This document shows, piece by piece, positions 33,611-42,122 of a stretch of DNA of 63,993 bases. This stretch comes from an uncultured Atopobium sp. (lineage in GTDB: Bacteria > Actinomycetota > Coriobacteriia > Coriobacteriales > Atopobiaceae), in NCBI GenBank assembly GCA_916715765.1, contig CAKAPG010000007.1:1-63993 (forward strand), written 5' to 3'. Both the position numbers and the translations under genes were made by a program. Position 1 is the stretch's first letter; each line of letters opens with the position of its first letter. The notes below the pieces were generated by a model that saw nothing but the letters and a program-made list of their open reading frames with translations, ran no database searches and was not told the DNA's origin.

Positions 33611-33918
33611 AGAGTCTATAAAGAAGTAAGTTGTTTTAAGCGTTCTTTATGCTTTATTAACTAAATTGAATGCTATCCAGCTGTGGCGATTCTTTTTAAA
33701 AAATAATGGTCATTGAATATGTTATTTATTAACCGATAAAAAGATACCGTTCACAGTAAAAGACGTAACAATGATGCCTATAGGAATAGAATTAAGGTAA
33801 GAGAGTCGGCAACTACTCCTCTACAGCAATAGGATAAAGACCGAAGAAAAACATAGCAAAGAGTACACGGACTCTCGACTCATGTAATGGATTTTTTCGA
33901 GGTCATCTGGGGCTTATT
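33611..33918. other. AT-rich spacer before the three-permease ABC cluster
   Basis: No gene seen. Base composition drops sharply here, marking the left edge of the AT-rich block. Inverted arms GAGAGTC (33801-33807) and GACTCTC (33870-33876) could form a leader stem; an alternative GAGTCG/CGACTC pairing overlaps them. The cluster promoter is expected here but I cannot name it. Confidence 0.35.
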
Positions 33919-34668
33919 ATGTTTTCTCACGATTCTAGAAACTTAAACTTAAAAACAAATAGACTTCCCCAAAAGGCTCGTTCCTTGGCAGTATTGATTG
34001 CTTGTATCATCATTGCTGGGCTGCTCTATTTTTATAGTCTTGCCCAAAAACAGGCACAAGAAGAATTTTTTGCACAACAAGTTGCACAAAGGCAAAAAGA
34101 GGCCTCGGAAAATTATAAAATTGGCGATACTGTACAACTAACTGGACTTGATCAAGAAGGAGGTAATCCAGCTGAGACTCCTTTTGGGGCTTATCTACCA
34201 TGGATTGGTACAATAGAGGTAACGGTAACAGACGTAACCCTTTATCATTCTATAGACGAAGCAGGGTTTACCTCTGAAGCACTTAACAATTCATTAACAC
34301 CAGAAAATGCAGATAGCTTGTATCTAGTCTATACGCTTCATTTTAAAAACATAGACGCCGTTCAAAAACACACCCCAAATGGTCCGAACTATATATTACT
34401 TACTAGTTACTCAATTAATGCTGAGGGGCATAATATTTTCATGTCCCAAATTACACCTGAAAATGCCCGAATTGACAATTCGGATACTGATAAAACTAAA
34501 GGGTATTTTTGGATTAATGCAGGGGATGAATGTGACGTCAAACTTGCTTTTGCGCTATCTCCAGAAGAACTGAGGGATGTTACTTCTATTCATCTGGCAG
34601 ATATGGGAGGAATTTATTCAAACGCAAAGTTAGTTGATATACAGTCTGCATTAAAAAGTGATAAGTAG
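33919..34668 (+). CDS. Membrane-anchored extracytoplasmic protein of the ABC cluster
   Basis: A 249-residue protein with a basic start, one membrane helix at about residues 24-42 (LAVLIACIIIAGLLYFYSLA) and a large exposed beta-rich domain. There is no lipobox Cys, so the helix is an uncleaved anchor. The domain begins YKIGDTVQLTGLDQ, paralleled in the last cluster gene by YQMGEWVPLDGNF, so the two are probably distant paralogues. It resembles DUF5028/DUF4352-type immunoglobulin-like accessory domains, but I am not sure of the family. First gene of a tightly packed set running to 38515. Confidence 0.7.
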   Translation: MFSHDSRNLNLKTNRLPQKARSLAVLIACIIIAGLLYFYSLAQKQAQEEFFAQQVAQRQKEASENYKIGDTVQLTGLDQEGGNPAETPFGAYLPWIGTIEVTVTDVTLYHSIDEAGFTSEALNNSLTPENADSLYLVYTLHFKNIDAVQKHTPNGPNYILLTSYSINAEGHNIFMSQITPENARIDNSDTDKTKGYFWINAGDECDVKLAFALSPEELRDVTSIHLADMGGIYSNAKLVDIQSALKSDK

Positions 34669-34677
34669 GTGTTTGCT

Positions 34678-35565
34678 ATGAATTCATTGTTCAAGTCTGA
34701 ATTTAAGCGACAACTTACCCATAACCCATTATTTTGGATATGTATTGCAATTGGCGCCTGTCTTGCACTACTTGCTGCTTGGATTGAAATTCAAATTGAA
34801 TTTAATACCTTAGAAGCAACTCTTCAACAGGGAAATCATCTTTCCTATAACACTTTGCTTTCTGTCATTTCTGCTTATACTGCTTGGATTCCCACACGAA
34901 TCGGAGATTTTTACAGTGGACTGTACTATCTCTTATGGCCGCTCTTAGCTACCATCCCAACTGCTTGGATACTAAGCAACGATTCAAAAGAAGGAGTGCT
35001 TGAACAGCAATGTCTTAGAATTAAAAAAGCTAGTGTTATCAGGATAAAACTATATGTAAGCTTTGTTTCTGGAGGTATTTGCTCTGCCTTACCTCTTGTC
35101 CTTAATTTTTTAGCTGTAATTTGTTTCTTACCGTTATCTACGCCAAAAATTTACGATGAGATATATACCGCAGTCCCAATGAACTCTTTATTCTCAGGAC
35201 TCTTTTATAACTCTCCTCTTGCTTATGTCATTACTCTATCCGTATTAGCCTTCATAATTGGAGGGCTGTTTTCCTGTGTTGTTTCTCTTTTCGCAAGTTT
35301 ATCTAAAACCAAATTCCAAGCAATTTTTGTTTCTTATTTTCTGCTGCATCTATTAGCGTTCCTAGGCTCACAATTTTCTGCAATCCTCTTCTCTGCTCAA
35401 TTAAGAGAAGTGGGACAAAATTCTTTTATTAAGTTGAATTTCTTTCAGTTGATAAGTTCTGAATATGCTTCAACAAAACTTGGATTCTATTGCTTCTGTT
35501 TTGTTTTGCTATTACTGGTTATCTTCATTTCTTACAAAAAGACTTGTAGAAGTGATCTGCTATGA
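34678..35565 (+). CDS. ABC-2-like permease subunit 1
   Basis: A 295-residue membrane protein with about six helices. It starts MNSLFKSEFKRQLTHNPLFW, the usual cytoplasmic entry of ABC-2/lantibiotic-immunity permeases. I choose the ATG at 34678 (AGGTG site just upstream) over an in-frame GTG at 34669. An extracellular loop near residues 40-75 separates the first two helices. It ends with a four-base ATGA overlap with the next gene, so translation is coupled. No closer family could be assigned. Confidence 0.72.
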   Translation: MNSLFKSEFKRQLTHNPLFWICIAIGACLALLAAWIEIQIEFNTLEATLQQGNHLSYNTLLSVISAYTAWIPTRIGDFYSGLYYLLWPLLATIPTAWILSNDSKEGVLEQQCLRIKKASVIRIKLYVSFVSGGICSALPLVLNFLAVICFLPLSTPKIYDEIYTAVPMNSLFSGLFYNSPLAYVITLSVLAFIIGGLFSCVVSLFASLSKTKFQAIFVSYFLLHLLAFLGSQFSAILFSAQLREVGQNSFIKLNFFQLISSEYASTKLGFYCFCFVLLLLVIFISYKKTCRSDLL

Positions 35566-36380
35566 AACATCAAATTTCAAGGAACTTCACTCAGCTTTTT
35601 GATGTGCATAAAAATCTTCTAGTAGCGCTTTTTGCGATGTTGCTATCTTGTACTGCGTTTATTTCTTCTTTTGCACAATTCAGCTTAATTACACAAGGAG
35701 GATATTCATTTTCTTTAGGTGATTTGATTATCGCAACATTTTTCGGATCTGCCCACACGTTCTCTATAGAGTGGACCGCACTCTGCATCTCTTTTCTTCT
35801 TATAGTCATTATTTCAAGCTCAGACAAGAATGAACATTTTTCTATTCAACGCATAATGAGATTTGAGAAGAAAACTAGATTTTGGATTTATAGCTATATA
35901 AATATAAGCGTATCTTGTCTCGTTTTGATTGCCGTCTATATAATGACATACGTTGTTTTACTTATTTGTACAGGCAACAGCCTTACTATTGCTACACTAA
36001 ATGTAAATATCTTCATTAACCATACCGTTCAAGTTGCTACAAATTTTTCGCTCACAGCCTCAGAAGTATTAGTCCTTCTCGGCATTTATTATCTTGGCCT
36101 CTTGTTCTTTTACTCTTTTTACAAAGTAATGGAACTCTATGCTCACAATTCACTAGCTATATTACTAAGCGTATCGCTGCTAGTTTTAGGAGAGTTCTTT
36201 CCTGAACTTCCATTCCCCTCTACATTAATGACTTTTTCGAGACTTCTTCCTTTTAATCCAGAAGGATATAGCCCTGTATATACAACTTTATATTTTCTTG
36301 TTGGAATCATTTGCTTAAACATTTTTGGCCTCATTGGAACTAAAAATACAGAGTTTGGTGGTCATTATGAGAAACTCTAA
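35562..36380 (+). CDS. ABC-2-like permease subunit 2
   Basis: A 272-residue membrane protein with six hydrophobic helices, the first after the basic/aromatic SRNFTQLFDVHKNLLVALFA start. It differs in sequence from subunits 1 and 3 but shares length and topology. Its start overlaps subunit 1 by four bases, and its end overlaps subunit 3 by 14 bases. Inferred to form part of one transport complex with the ATPase at 37233. Confidence 0.72.
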   Translation: MKHQISRNFTQLFDVHKNLLVALFAMLLSCTAFISSFAQFSLITQGGYSFSLGDLIIATFFGSAHTFSIEWTALCISFLLIVIISSSDKNEHFSIQRIMRFEKKTRFWIYSYINISVSCLVLIAVYIMTYVVLLICTGNSLTIATLNVNIFINHTVQVATNFSLTASEVLVLLGIYYLGLLFFYSFYKVMELYAHNSLAILLSVSLLVLGEFFPELPFPSTLMTFSRLLPFNPEGYSPVYTTLYFLVGIICLNIFGLIGTKNTEFGGHYEKL

Positions 36381-37230
36381 AGTAATTCCATTTGGTCCTT
36401 TTATCTATTCATTACGTGGTCCATTTTGTATCTGTACCATCTTAATGGCACTTATCGTTGCTACATCTCTTGTAGTGTTCAATCGCTCGGCAACAAGTAA
36501 TCCAACATTTGCAGATAACGTATCAAGTCTATTTGCTGGAATGCCACAGATATCGCAAAGCATTCCTTCAAATGCTGCTATGCCAAAAATTAAAATTCCT
36601 TTTGCCTGGTTAATACTTGTTTTACTTCCCCATCTAATGTGTTTCCTGGCAGTCTCTAGGTCACTAAGAAAAGATATGTATCTTGTTATGTCTTCCTCAA
36701 AGAGCTTCTATCCAATTCTTTTAACAGTAAGTTGTGTAACAGCAACTGTGCTTTATTGGATAATAGCGGGAGTTGTAATCCTCTTATTTACGCTGCTACA
36801 CGGTGGAGAAATTTTATCATCAACAACAATAAGCTTAGAAATTCTCGAAGGTTTTGACGCTTCGACATTACCCGCAAATACGGTAAGTATTGTCCCATTG
36901 ATGGGATCTCTATTCATTTCTTCACTATCTCTTATAACACTTCAATGTTCAGCGGGATTATTTATTAAAGAGTGGCCTCCTCTCTTTTTAATAATTTCCT
37001 GGATAGTCTCCTCGATTTTCAAATTACATCCGCTCCTTATTGGCAACTACATGATGTTTTCTCGAAGTTCTCTCTATATTGATTCGACTAGCAGGGAGAT
37101 CGTTGAAGGTAACCTCTGTGCAGGAGTCAATCCGCTCTGCACGTTAGCTTTTTGTATTGGCTCACTAGGTATTTTTCTTTATCTGTCTCTTTCACGCTTT
37201 AAGAACATTGATCAGTTTGGCGGTGAGTAA
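36367..37230 (+). CDS. ABC-2-like permease subunit 3
   Basis: A 287-residue membrane protein with about six helices and an extracellular loop near residues 45-75. Start at 36367 (ATG AGA AAC), inside the end of the previous gene with a GGTGG site; an in-frame upstream codon at 36325 is less likely. It contains RSLRKDMYLVMSSSKSFYPI in a cytoplasmic loop, similar in position to coupling helices. Third different permease gene in a row, directly before the ATPase. Confidence 0.7.
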   Translation: MRNSKVIPFGPFIYSLRGPFCICTILMALIVATSLVVFNRSATSNPTFADNVSSLFAGMPQISQSIPSNAAMPKIKIPFAWLILVLLPHLMCFLAVSRSLRKDMYLVMSSSKSFYPILLTVSCVTATVLYWIIAGVVILLFTLLHGGEILSSTTISLEILEGFDASTLPANTVSIVPLMGSLFISSLSLITLQCSAGLFIKEWPPLFLIISWIVSSIFKLHPLLIGNYMMFSRSSLYIDSTSREIVEGNLCAGVNPLCTLAFCIGSLGIFLYLSLSRFKNIDQFGGE

Positions 37231-37232
37231 AC

Positions 37233-37892
37233 ATGTCGTACATTTCAGTTGAGCATCTAACAAAAGAAATCGGAAACGATACTGTTCTCAAGGATGTCAT
37301 ATTATCCCTGGAAAAGAGAGAGATAATTGGTCTCGAAGGCCAAAACGGCTCTGGTAAAACAATGCTTATGCGAGCGGTCTGTGGTCTCATTAAGCCTACC
37401 CAAGGATATGTTTCTATTGAAAACAAAAAGCTCTGGGATGATATAGATTTCCCACCAAGTGTTGGTCTACTCCTAGAAAAACCAGCACTTCTCAGCTCAT
37501 ATAGCGGTCGTAAGAACCTAGAGATTCTCTCGTCAATAAAACAAATTGCGTCTGAGCAAGATATTGATGCTGCAATTGAAAAAGTAGGACTTGATCCTAA
37601 AGACAAAAGACCTGTTAGAAAATACTCCCTTGGCATGAAGCAACGCTTAGGAATTGCCATGGCGTTTTTTGAGCAGCCGGATTTAATTATTCTTGACGAG
37701 CCAACAAACGCTCTTGATGAAGACGGTGTCCATATGCTCACAGAACTCATTGTTGAACAAAGAGATAGAGGCGCAACACTTCTCATCTCAAGTCATGATG
37801 CTGAGTTCTTAGAGGTTGTCTGCGATGTAATTTACAAAATGAAGCTCGGTAAAATTGTCGAGAAAACCGACGTGCAAAGACGTGCATCATGA
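37233..37892 (+). CDS. ABC transporter ATPase of the three-permease cluster
   Basis: A 219-residue ABC ATPase: Walker A GQNGSGKTMLMRA (Met follows the GKT), Q-loop region VGLLLEKPALLSSYSG, signature YSLGMKQRLGIAMAF, Walker B LIILDEPTNALD and H-loop SSHD. The YSLGMKQR signature is typical of ABC-2/BcrA-type exporters and bacteriocin self-immunity pumps. It starts two bases after permease 3 and overlaps the last gene by four bases. The only ATPase for the three permeases, presumably acting as a dimer. Confidence 0.92.
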   Translation: MSYISVEHLTKEIGNDTVLKDVILSLEKREIIGLEGQNGSGKTMLMRAVCGLIKPTQGYVSIENKKLWDDIDFPPSVGLLLEKPALLSSYSGRKNLEILSSIKQIASEQDIDAAIEKVGLDPKDKRPVRKYSLGMKQRLGIAMAFFEQPDLIILDEPTNALDEDGVHMLTELIVEQRDRGATLLISSHDAEFLEVVCDVIYKMKLGKIVEKTDVQRRAS

Positions 37893-38515
37893 AACTAAAA
37901 AGCAAGCTACCATTATTCGCAATTGCCATAAGCTTTGCACTGGTTTGTGCTCTTGGCTACAGAGTTTGGTGGGTAAATACCCATGCACTAACTATCCCTG
38001 AAGAGATTTATCAAATGGGAGAATGGGTCCCCCTCGACGGAAATTTTCATTATTCGTCTTCCGAGAATACAAAGGGATATTCAATACGAATAACTGAAAT
38101 TGCCCTAACCACGTATGACGGCTACCTGGAAAAACATGGTATTACACCACAACAACCCAATGCTCATGGCAATCAAACAAGTGTGATAGATGTCACTATA
38201 GAAGTTAAAAATGATAGAGAAGAGACTGAGCCTGTAGGAGGAATAGATTTTCTCGGCACGATTTTAATTCCACAAGCCAACAACACCTATTACATTTGCG
38301 ATTTAGGAAATGAAAATTCCCTTTGGCCGCTTGTCCAGCCAAATATAACCACTTCGCGAATTGCCATCAAACCGCACACCTCGTATGTTTTTCATGTGCC
38401 TTATGTAGTAAATCTCACAGGGGAAGAAATCTATAGAAATCCGATTACTGATACGACGTTTGATTTGCTTGTTTCTCGCCTACCTGTAGAAAAACGAATT
38501 CGAGTGTCTTTGTAG
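37889..38515 (+). CDS. Second membrane-anchored extracytoplasmic protein of the ABC cluster
   Basis: A 208-residue protein with an uncleaved N-terminal helix (about residues 7-27, LFAIAISFALVCALGYRVWW) and an exterior beta-rich domain starting IYQMGEWVPLDGNFHYSS and GYSIRITEIALTTYDGYLE. It resembles the first gene of the cluster in size, topology and this entry motif, and also DUF5028-like proteins found beside ABC exporters. Last gene of the set, with a four-base overlap with the ATPase gene. Confidence 0.7.
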   Translation: MKLKSKLPLFAIAISFALVCALGYRVWWVNTHALTIPEEIYQMGEWVPLDGNFHYSSSENTKGYSIRITEIALTTYDGYLEKHGITPQQPNAHGNQTSVIDVTIEVKNDREETEPVGGIDFLGTILIPQANNTYYICDLGNENSLWPLVQPNITTSRIAIKPHTSYVFHVPYVVNLTGEEIYRNPITDTTFDLLVSRLPVEKRIRVSL

Positions 38516-38533
38516 CAATTCTTACCACTCCAG

Positions 38534-38605
38534 CTACAGATTTCACCACCCCCCCCACTACAGATCGCGCCGACCTTCCCACTACGGATGAATGGATTGT
38601 TAGCT
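38534..38605. repeat. Degenerate 24-bp tandem repeat upstream of engB
   Basis: CTACAGAT, CTACAGAT and CTACGGAT begin at 38534, 38558 and 38582, exactly 24 bases apart, each preceded by C-rich sequence. The first spacer includes an eight-base C run (38549-38556). Confidence 0.5.
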
Positions 38606-38663
38606 GCCTCCCAGTTTGCGCTAAAATAATACCTTACGTTTTTGAAGCGCAATGGGAGGCATC

Positions 38664-39248
38664 ATGGGTCTTAAGTATGAAACCGCACAATATGAGGCAT
38701 CATACGGGGCAATTTCACAACTTCCTTCTCCAGAGACCCCAGAGGTGGCTTTTGTGGGCCGCTCAAACGTGGGAAAGTCTTCCCTCTTAAATAAACTTAT
38801 TGGACGAAAACAGCTCGCACGAGTTTCAAGTGTCCCAGGTAAAACTGCAAATATCAATTTCTTTGATGTTGATGGCGTCAAATTTGTAGACTTACCTGGA
38901 TACGGATTTGCGCGAGTTTCTCGCCAAGAAAAACAGCGCTGGGCAGACCTCATCGGTGGTTACTTTGAGCAAGAACGCAGCTTTAACCTGGTCATTAGCC
39001 TTGTTGACATCAGGCACGAGGCTCAAAAGCTTGACCTGCAGATGATCAACTTTCTTCAAGAGGCTGAGCTGCCCTTTGTAGTTGCGTTTACCAAGGCAGA
39101 TAAGATTGCACGCGGCAAGCAAAATCAAGCCGCGGCCGCCCTGCGCAAGGCATTCCACATTACCCCTGAACAGACCATTATTACCTCGTCGGAGACCGGT
39201 CTGGGCATTGACGAGTTGCGTCGCCGCATCGAAGACGCAACCATCTAG
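38664..39248 (+). CDS. engB: Ribosome biogenesis GTP-binding protein EngB/YsxC
   Basis: A 194-residue GTPase for 50S subunit assembly. Start at 38664, with GGGAGG five bases upstream, rather than the in-frame ATG at 38652, which overlaps that site. G1 is GRSNVGKSSLLN, G2 the Thr of SSVPGKTANINFF, G3 DLPGYGFA, G4 TKAD and G5 SSETG. Single G domain of the usual length. The downstream helD-like gene begins seven bases after it. Confidence 0.94.
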   Translation: MGLKYETAQYEASYGAISQLPSPETPEVAFVGRSNVGKSSLLNKLIGRKQLARVSSVPGKTANINFFDVDGVKFVDLPGYGFARVSRQEKQRWADLIGGYFEQERSFNLVISLVDIRHEAQKLDLQMINFLQEAELPFVVAFTKADKIARGKQNQAAAALRKAFHITPEQTIITSSETGLGIDELRRRIEDATI

Positions 39249-39255
39249 GAGCATC

Positions 39256-41472
39256 ATGGATCCAATCCACCAGCAAGAGCAAGAGCACCTCTCCCACGTA
39301 TATCAAAAACTTGTTGAGATTCGTGAGGATTTGGACACAACGCTCAACACCACGCAAAAAGATGCAGCTAGAGATCTACGTCAGATGAGTGAAGAAATCC
39401 GCCCAGACTTTGGCGGCGCGGACGAAACCATCGAGACCCTTGCAGCCATTGAGACGCTCAACAGCGTTATTGATACGTACAACCAATACCACGATTTTAC
39501 TGTCGAGAAACTCGGTCGCGTCGAAATTCTCTTGAGGCAGCCTTACTTTGCCAAGGTCACGCTCAAGATGCGACCTGGACGTCCTTCTCGCGATGTGTAC
39601 ATTGGCGCGGCAGGCATCACCGACAAAGACCGCACGCCGCTCATTGTTGACTGGCGCAGCCCCGTTGCCGAGACGTATTACAACCAAGAGATGGGTACTA
39701 CGTCGTACCAGGTAGACGGCAAGAAAAGAACGGTTGAACTGGAGCTTCGGCGACAGTTTGACATCACGCGCGACAAGCTGAACCTCTACTTTGACACAAC
39801 GGTTGCCATCGAAGACTCTCTGCTGCTTGCCGCTCTGAAGCGTCAGCACACCGAGAAGCTGCAGGCCATCACCGCGACTATCCAGCGCGAACAAAATGTT
39901 GTGGTCAGGCACGAGGACGTGCCGGTTCTGCTGGTCAACGGCATTGCGGGCTCGGGTAAGACGTCCGTTTTGCTGCAGCGCATCGCGTACCTTCTGTACC
40001 AGCAGCGCACTACGCTCACCGCAGATCAGGTATACCTGTTCACTCCTAACGAGATGTTTGGTCGCTACATCAACACCGTTTTGCCCAGCATGGGCGAGCA
40101 CAATCCGCAGGTATTCACCTGGGATTCTTTCCTTAAGGCATTGGGTCTGGCTGACCACGCGTCGGGCGCCCACAACAACCCCGAGTCTCTGAAGAAACTT
40201 GAAGAGCAACTTGCCACACTTGAGCTCTACGAGGACGACTTCAAGGCCATTTCTGTTGAGGGCACTACGCTCATTAAGCCAGCTCAGGTGGCTAGTTCTG
40301 TGGCGAAGTTCTCGCAATTTCCTGTGGGACCGCGCCTCATTGCACTTGCCAAAGACGAGCTCCACACCCGCCTGGAGCGCAGACTTGGCCAGATGGCCCA
40401 CAACGATGAAATCCAGGAAGAGATGCTCTCCCTTGACGTTGAGCAGCAGCTTGAGGTCTTTGGTCGCACCATCAGCCCTTCCGACGAGGAAGAAGTTCTG
40501 GCGCGCACCCGCGAGTTCCTCAACTGGCGTTTTGCCTCTGCGCACGAGGTCATCGAGTCCGCTTCCTGGCTGCGCATTGACCGCATTGGCATGCGCATGC
40601 TCAACGCCTCCGCGCTAAGCGGCGCCGAATGTGTTTACCTGCGACTTCTTATCACAGGCGCTGGCGAGAAAAACGTCAAGTTTGTCATGATTGACGAGGT
40701 CCAAGACTACACCGAAACGCAGCTTATGGTGCTTGGAAAGTACTTCTCGCGCGCTCACTTTCTGCTTTTGGGCGACTCTAATCAGGCAATTTGGGAAGAT
40801 ACCGCAACGTTTGGGCAGATTGAGAAGATCTTTAGCGCAACACACGGCGAGGGCGCTGTTTCTACCTGCAAGCTTCTGACCAGCTACCGCTCCTCTCCCG
40901 AGATTACCGCACTGTTTACCTCGCTTTTAAGTGAAGAGGAGCGCGGCCAGACAAGCTCCGTTCAACGCGGCGGTAAAAAGCCTGAGTTCTTTGAGGTGGT
41001 CGCTGACAATAAAGATATTGAGCGCGCCGAGTACCTGCAGACGATGAAGTCCCTTATTGAGCAGGCACAAGAGTTTGACGGGCTGACCGCCATTGTGTGT
41101 ACCGAGAAGTCTCGTGTTCGCTGGCTGGCCAAACAGCTGGAAGGGGTTTTTGCAGAGGGCGGAAACGGCACCGCGGATAGCGCGACCGATGGCGTTGCGG
41201 GCAACGATACGGCGCAAGCCAAGCTGTGCACCGACGTCAAAGTGCTCACCAGCCATGATTCCCTCCCCGCGAAGGGTGTTGTTCTTCTCGACCTTGCACT
41301 AGCAAAGGGCCTTGAGTTTGATCAGGTCATTGTTGCCGACGCACAAGAGGAAGTGTATAAAGCAGACGGAATTTCTCGCCGTAGGCTCTACACCGCCCTG
41401 TCGCGTGCGATGCATCATGTGATGGTGGTCTCTCAGGGAAAGATGACTTCGCTGCTCAGCAAATTGCTTTAA
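39256..41472 (+). CDS. helD: HelD/HelR-like UvrD-family ATPase (RNA polymerase recycling type)
   Basis: A 738-residue protein. Start at 39256, with TAGGAG five bases upstream. A coiled-coil N-terminal arm (about residues 5-65) precedes a split SF1 helicase core: Walker A GIAGSGKTSVLLQRIAYLLY near 235, Walker B IDEVQDYTE near 480, GDSNQAIWED, LTSYRSSPEIT and the motif V/VI region AKGLEFDQVIVADA with RRLYTALSRAMHHVMVV. An insert of about 130 residues between the lobes is the HelD-specific bulge. HelD releases stalled RNA polymerase from DNA using ATP. A low-complexity Gly/Thr/Asp stretch near 640 is poorly conserved. Confidence 0.85.
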   Translation: MDPIHQQEQEHLSHVYQKLVEIREDLDTTLNTTQKDAARDLRQMSEEIRPDFGGADETIETLAAIETLNSVIDTYNQYHDFTVEKLGRVEILLRQPYFAKVTLKMRPGRPSRDVYIGAAGITDKDRTPLIVDWRSPVAETYYNQEMGTTSYQVDGKKRTVELELRRQFDITRDKLNLYFDTTVAIEDSLLLAALKRQHTEKLQAITATIQREQNVVVRHEDVPVLLVNGIAGSGKTSVLLQRIAYLLYQQRTTLTADQVYLFTPNEMFGRYINTVLPSMGEHNPQVFTWDSFLKALGLADHASGAHNNPESLKKLEEQLATLELYEDDFKAISVEGTTLIKPAQVASSVAKFSQFPVGPRLIALAKDELHTRLERRLGQMAHNDEIQEEMLSLDVEQQLEVFGRTISPSDEEEVLARTREFLNWRFASAHEVIESASWLRIDRIGMRMLNASALSGAECVYLRLLITGAGEKNVKFVMIDEVQDYTETQLMVLGKYFSRAHFLLLGDSNQAIWEDTATFGQIEKIFSATHGEGAVSTCKLLTSYRSSPEITALFTSLLSEEERGQTSSVQRGGKKPEFFEVVADNKDIERAEYLQTMKSLIEQAQEFDGLTAIVCTEKSRVRWLAKQLEGVFAEGGNGTADSATDGVAGNDTAQAKLCTDVKVLTSHDSLPAKGVVLLDLALAKGLEFDQVIVADAQEEVYKADGISRRRLYTALSRAMHHVMVVSQGKMTSLLSKLL

Positions 41473-41574
41473 AAAAAGCAATTTCTACCTGCGATTTTTT
41501 TGAAATTTACTGATTGAAAACAGATGATTCGGGTAAATGCTAGTCATCGATAACATTTACCGTTGGAGGTTAGT

Positions 41575-41931
41575 ATGTCCGAAGAATTGATTCCTGGTGT
41601 CATGAAGAACATCGACGCAAAGACTGTAGTAACCCTTAAAGACCAGGTTGCATGCCTTCCTGGCCAGGTCATCAGCAAGACCCTTGCGCAAAACGATGCC
41701 GTCAGCGTTACCCTCTTTGGTTTTGGCGCAGGCGAAGAGATTGCAAGCCATCGCGCAGGTGGCGATGCATTTGTCACCATTCTTGAGGGACGCGCAAGCA
41801 TTACCATCGATGACGACGTCTACACCCTTGAAGCTGGTCAGTCTATTGTGATGCCACTTGGTCACCCACATGCACTTCAGGCTCCAGAAGAGTTTAAGAT
41901 GCTGCTGGTTGTTGTGTATCCGCAGAAATAA
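41575..41931 (+). CDS. Small cupin-domain protein
   Basis: A 118-residue single-domain cupin. Start at 41575, with GGAGG seven bases upstream. Cupin motif 1 is GEEIASHRAGGDAFVTILEG (the usual second His is replaced by Gly/Asp) and motif 2 is GQSIVMPLGHPHAL. Metal binding is likely through the His and Glu residues. Stand-alone cupins of this kind are common in anaerobes and their function is unknown. Confidence 0.85.
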   Translation: MSEELIPGVMKNIDAKTVVTLKDQVACLPGQVISKTLAQNDAVSVTLFGFGAGEEIASHRAGGDAFVTILEGRASITIDDDVYTLEAGQSIVMPLGHPHALQAPEEFKMLLVVVYPQK

Positions 41932-41967
41932 TTTATATATTTACCTAATAATTCTGCAGGTATTTTC

Positions 41968-42006
41968 TATTTGGCCAGGTGGACAGTGCGTCTGCCTGGT
42001 CAAATA
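41968..42006 (+). terminator. Hairpin between the cupin gene and eno
   Basis: TATTTGGCCAGG pairs with CCTGGTCAAATA (12 pairs, one G-U) around a 15-base loop. There is no strong T run, so it may be a weak terminator of the cupin gene or a structure in the eno leader. Confidence 0.5.
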
Positions 42007-42059
42007 CTATCTCTTTCGAGCCTAATACTATGTGTAATTACAATACACACCTCATAACA

Positions 42060-42075
42060 GAATGGGTATACTAGT
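42060..42075 (+). promoter_or_regulatory. Candidate -10 region of eno
   Basis: AATGGGTATACTAGTT holds an extended -10 (GGGTATACT), also present before the first pfk gene (44106-44117). No convincing -35 box is seen. Confidence 0.4.
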
Positions 42076-42122
42076 TATGTCTGTGCAATCAGCAAAATGT
42101 TAAACCTAAAGAAAGGTGAGCT

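Noticed and set aside
39376..40545. 389-codon antisense frame in the helD-like gene
   Set aside because: Lies wholly within a well-supported gene, has no recognisable domain and mirrors codon bias.
42030..42060. Rex or CggR-type operator before eno (GTGTAATTACAATACAC)
   Set aside because: Only an imperfect palindrome; it does not fit either consensus well enough to claim.
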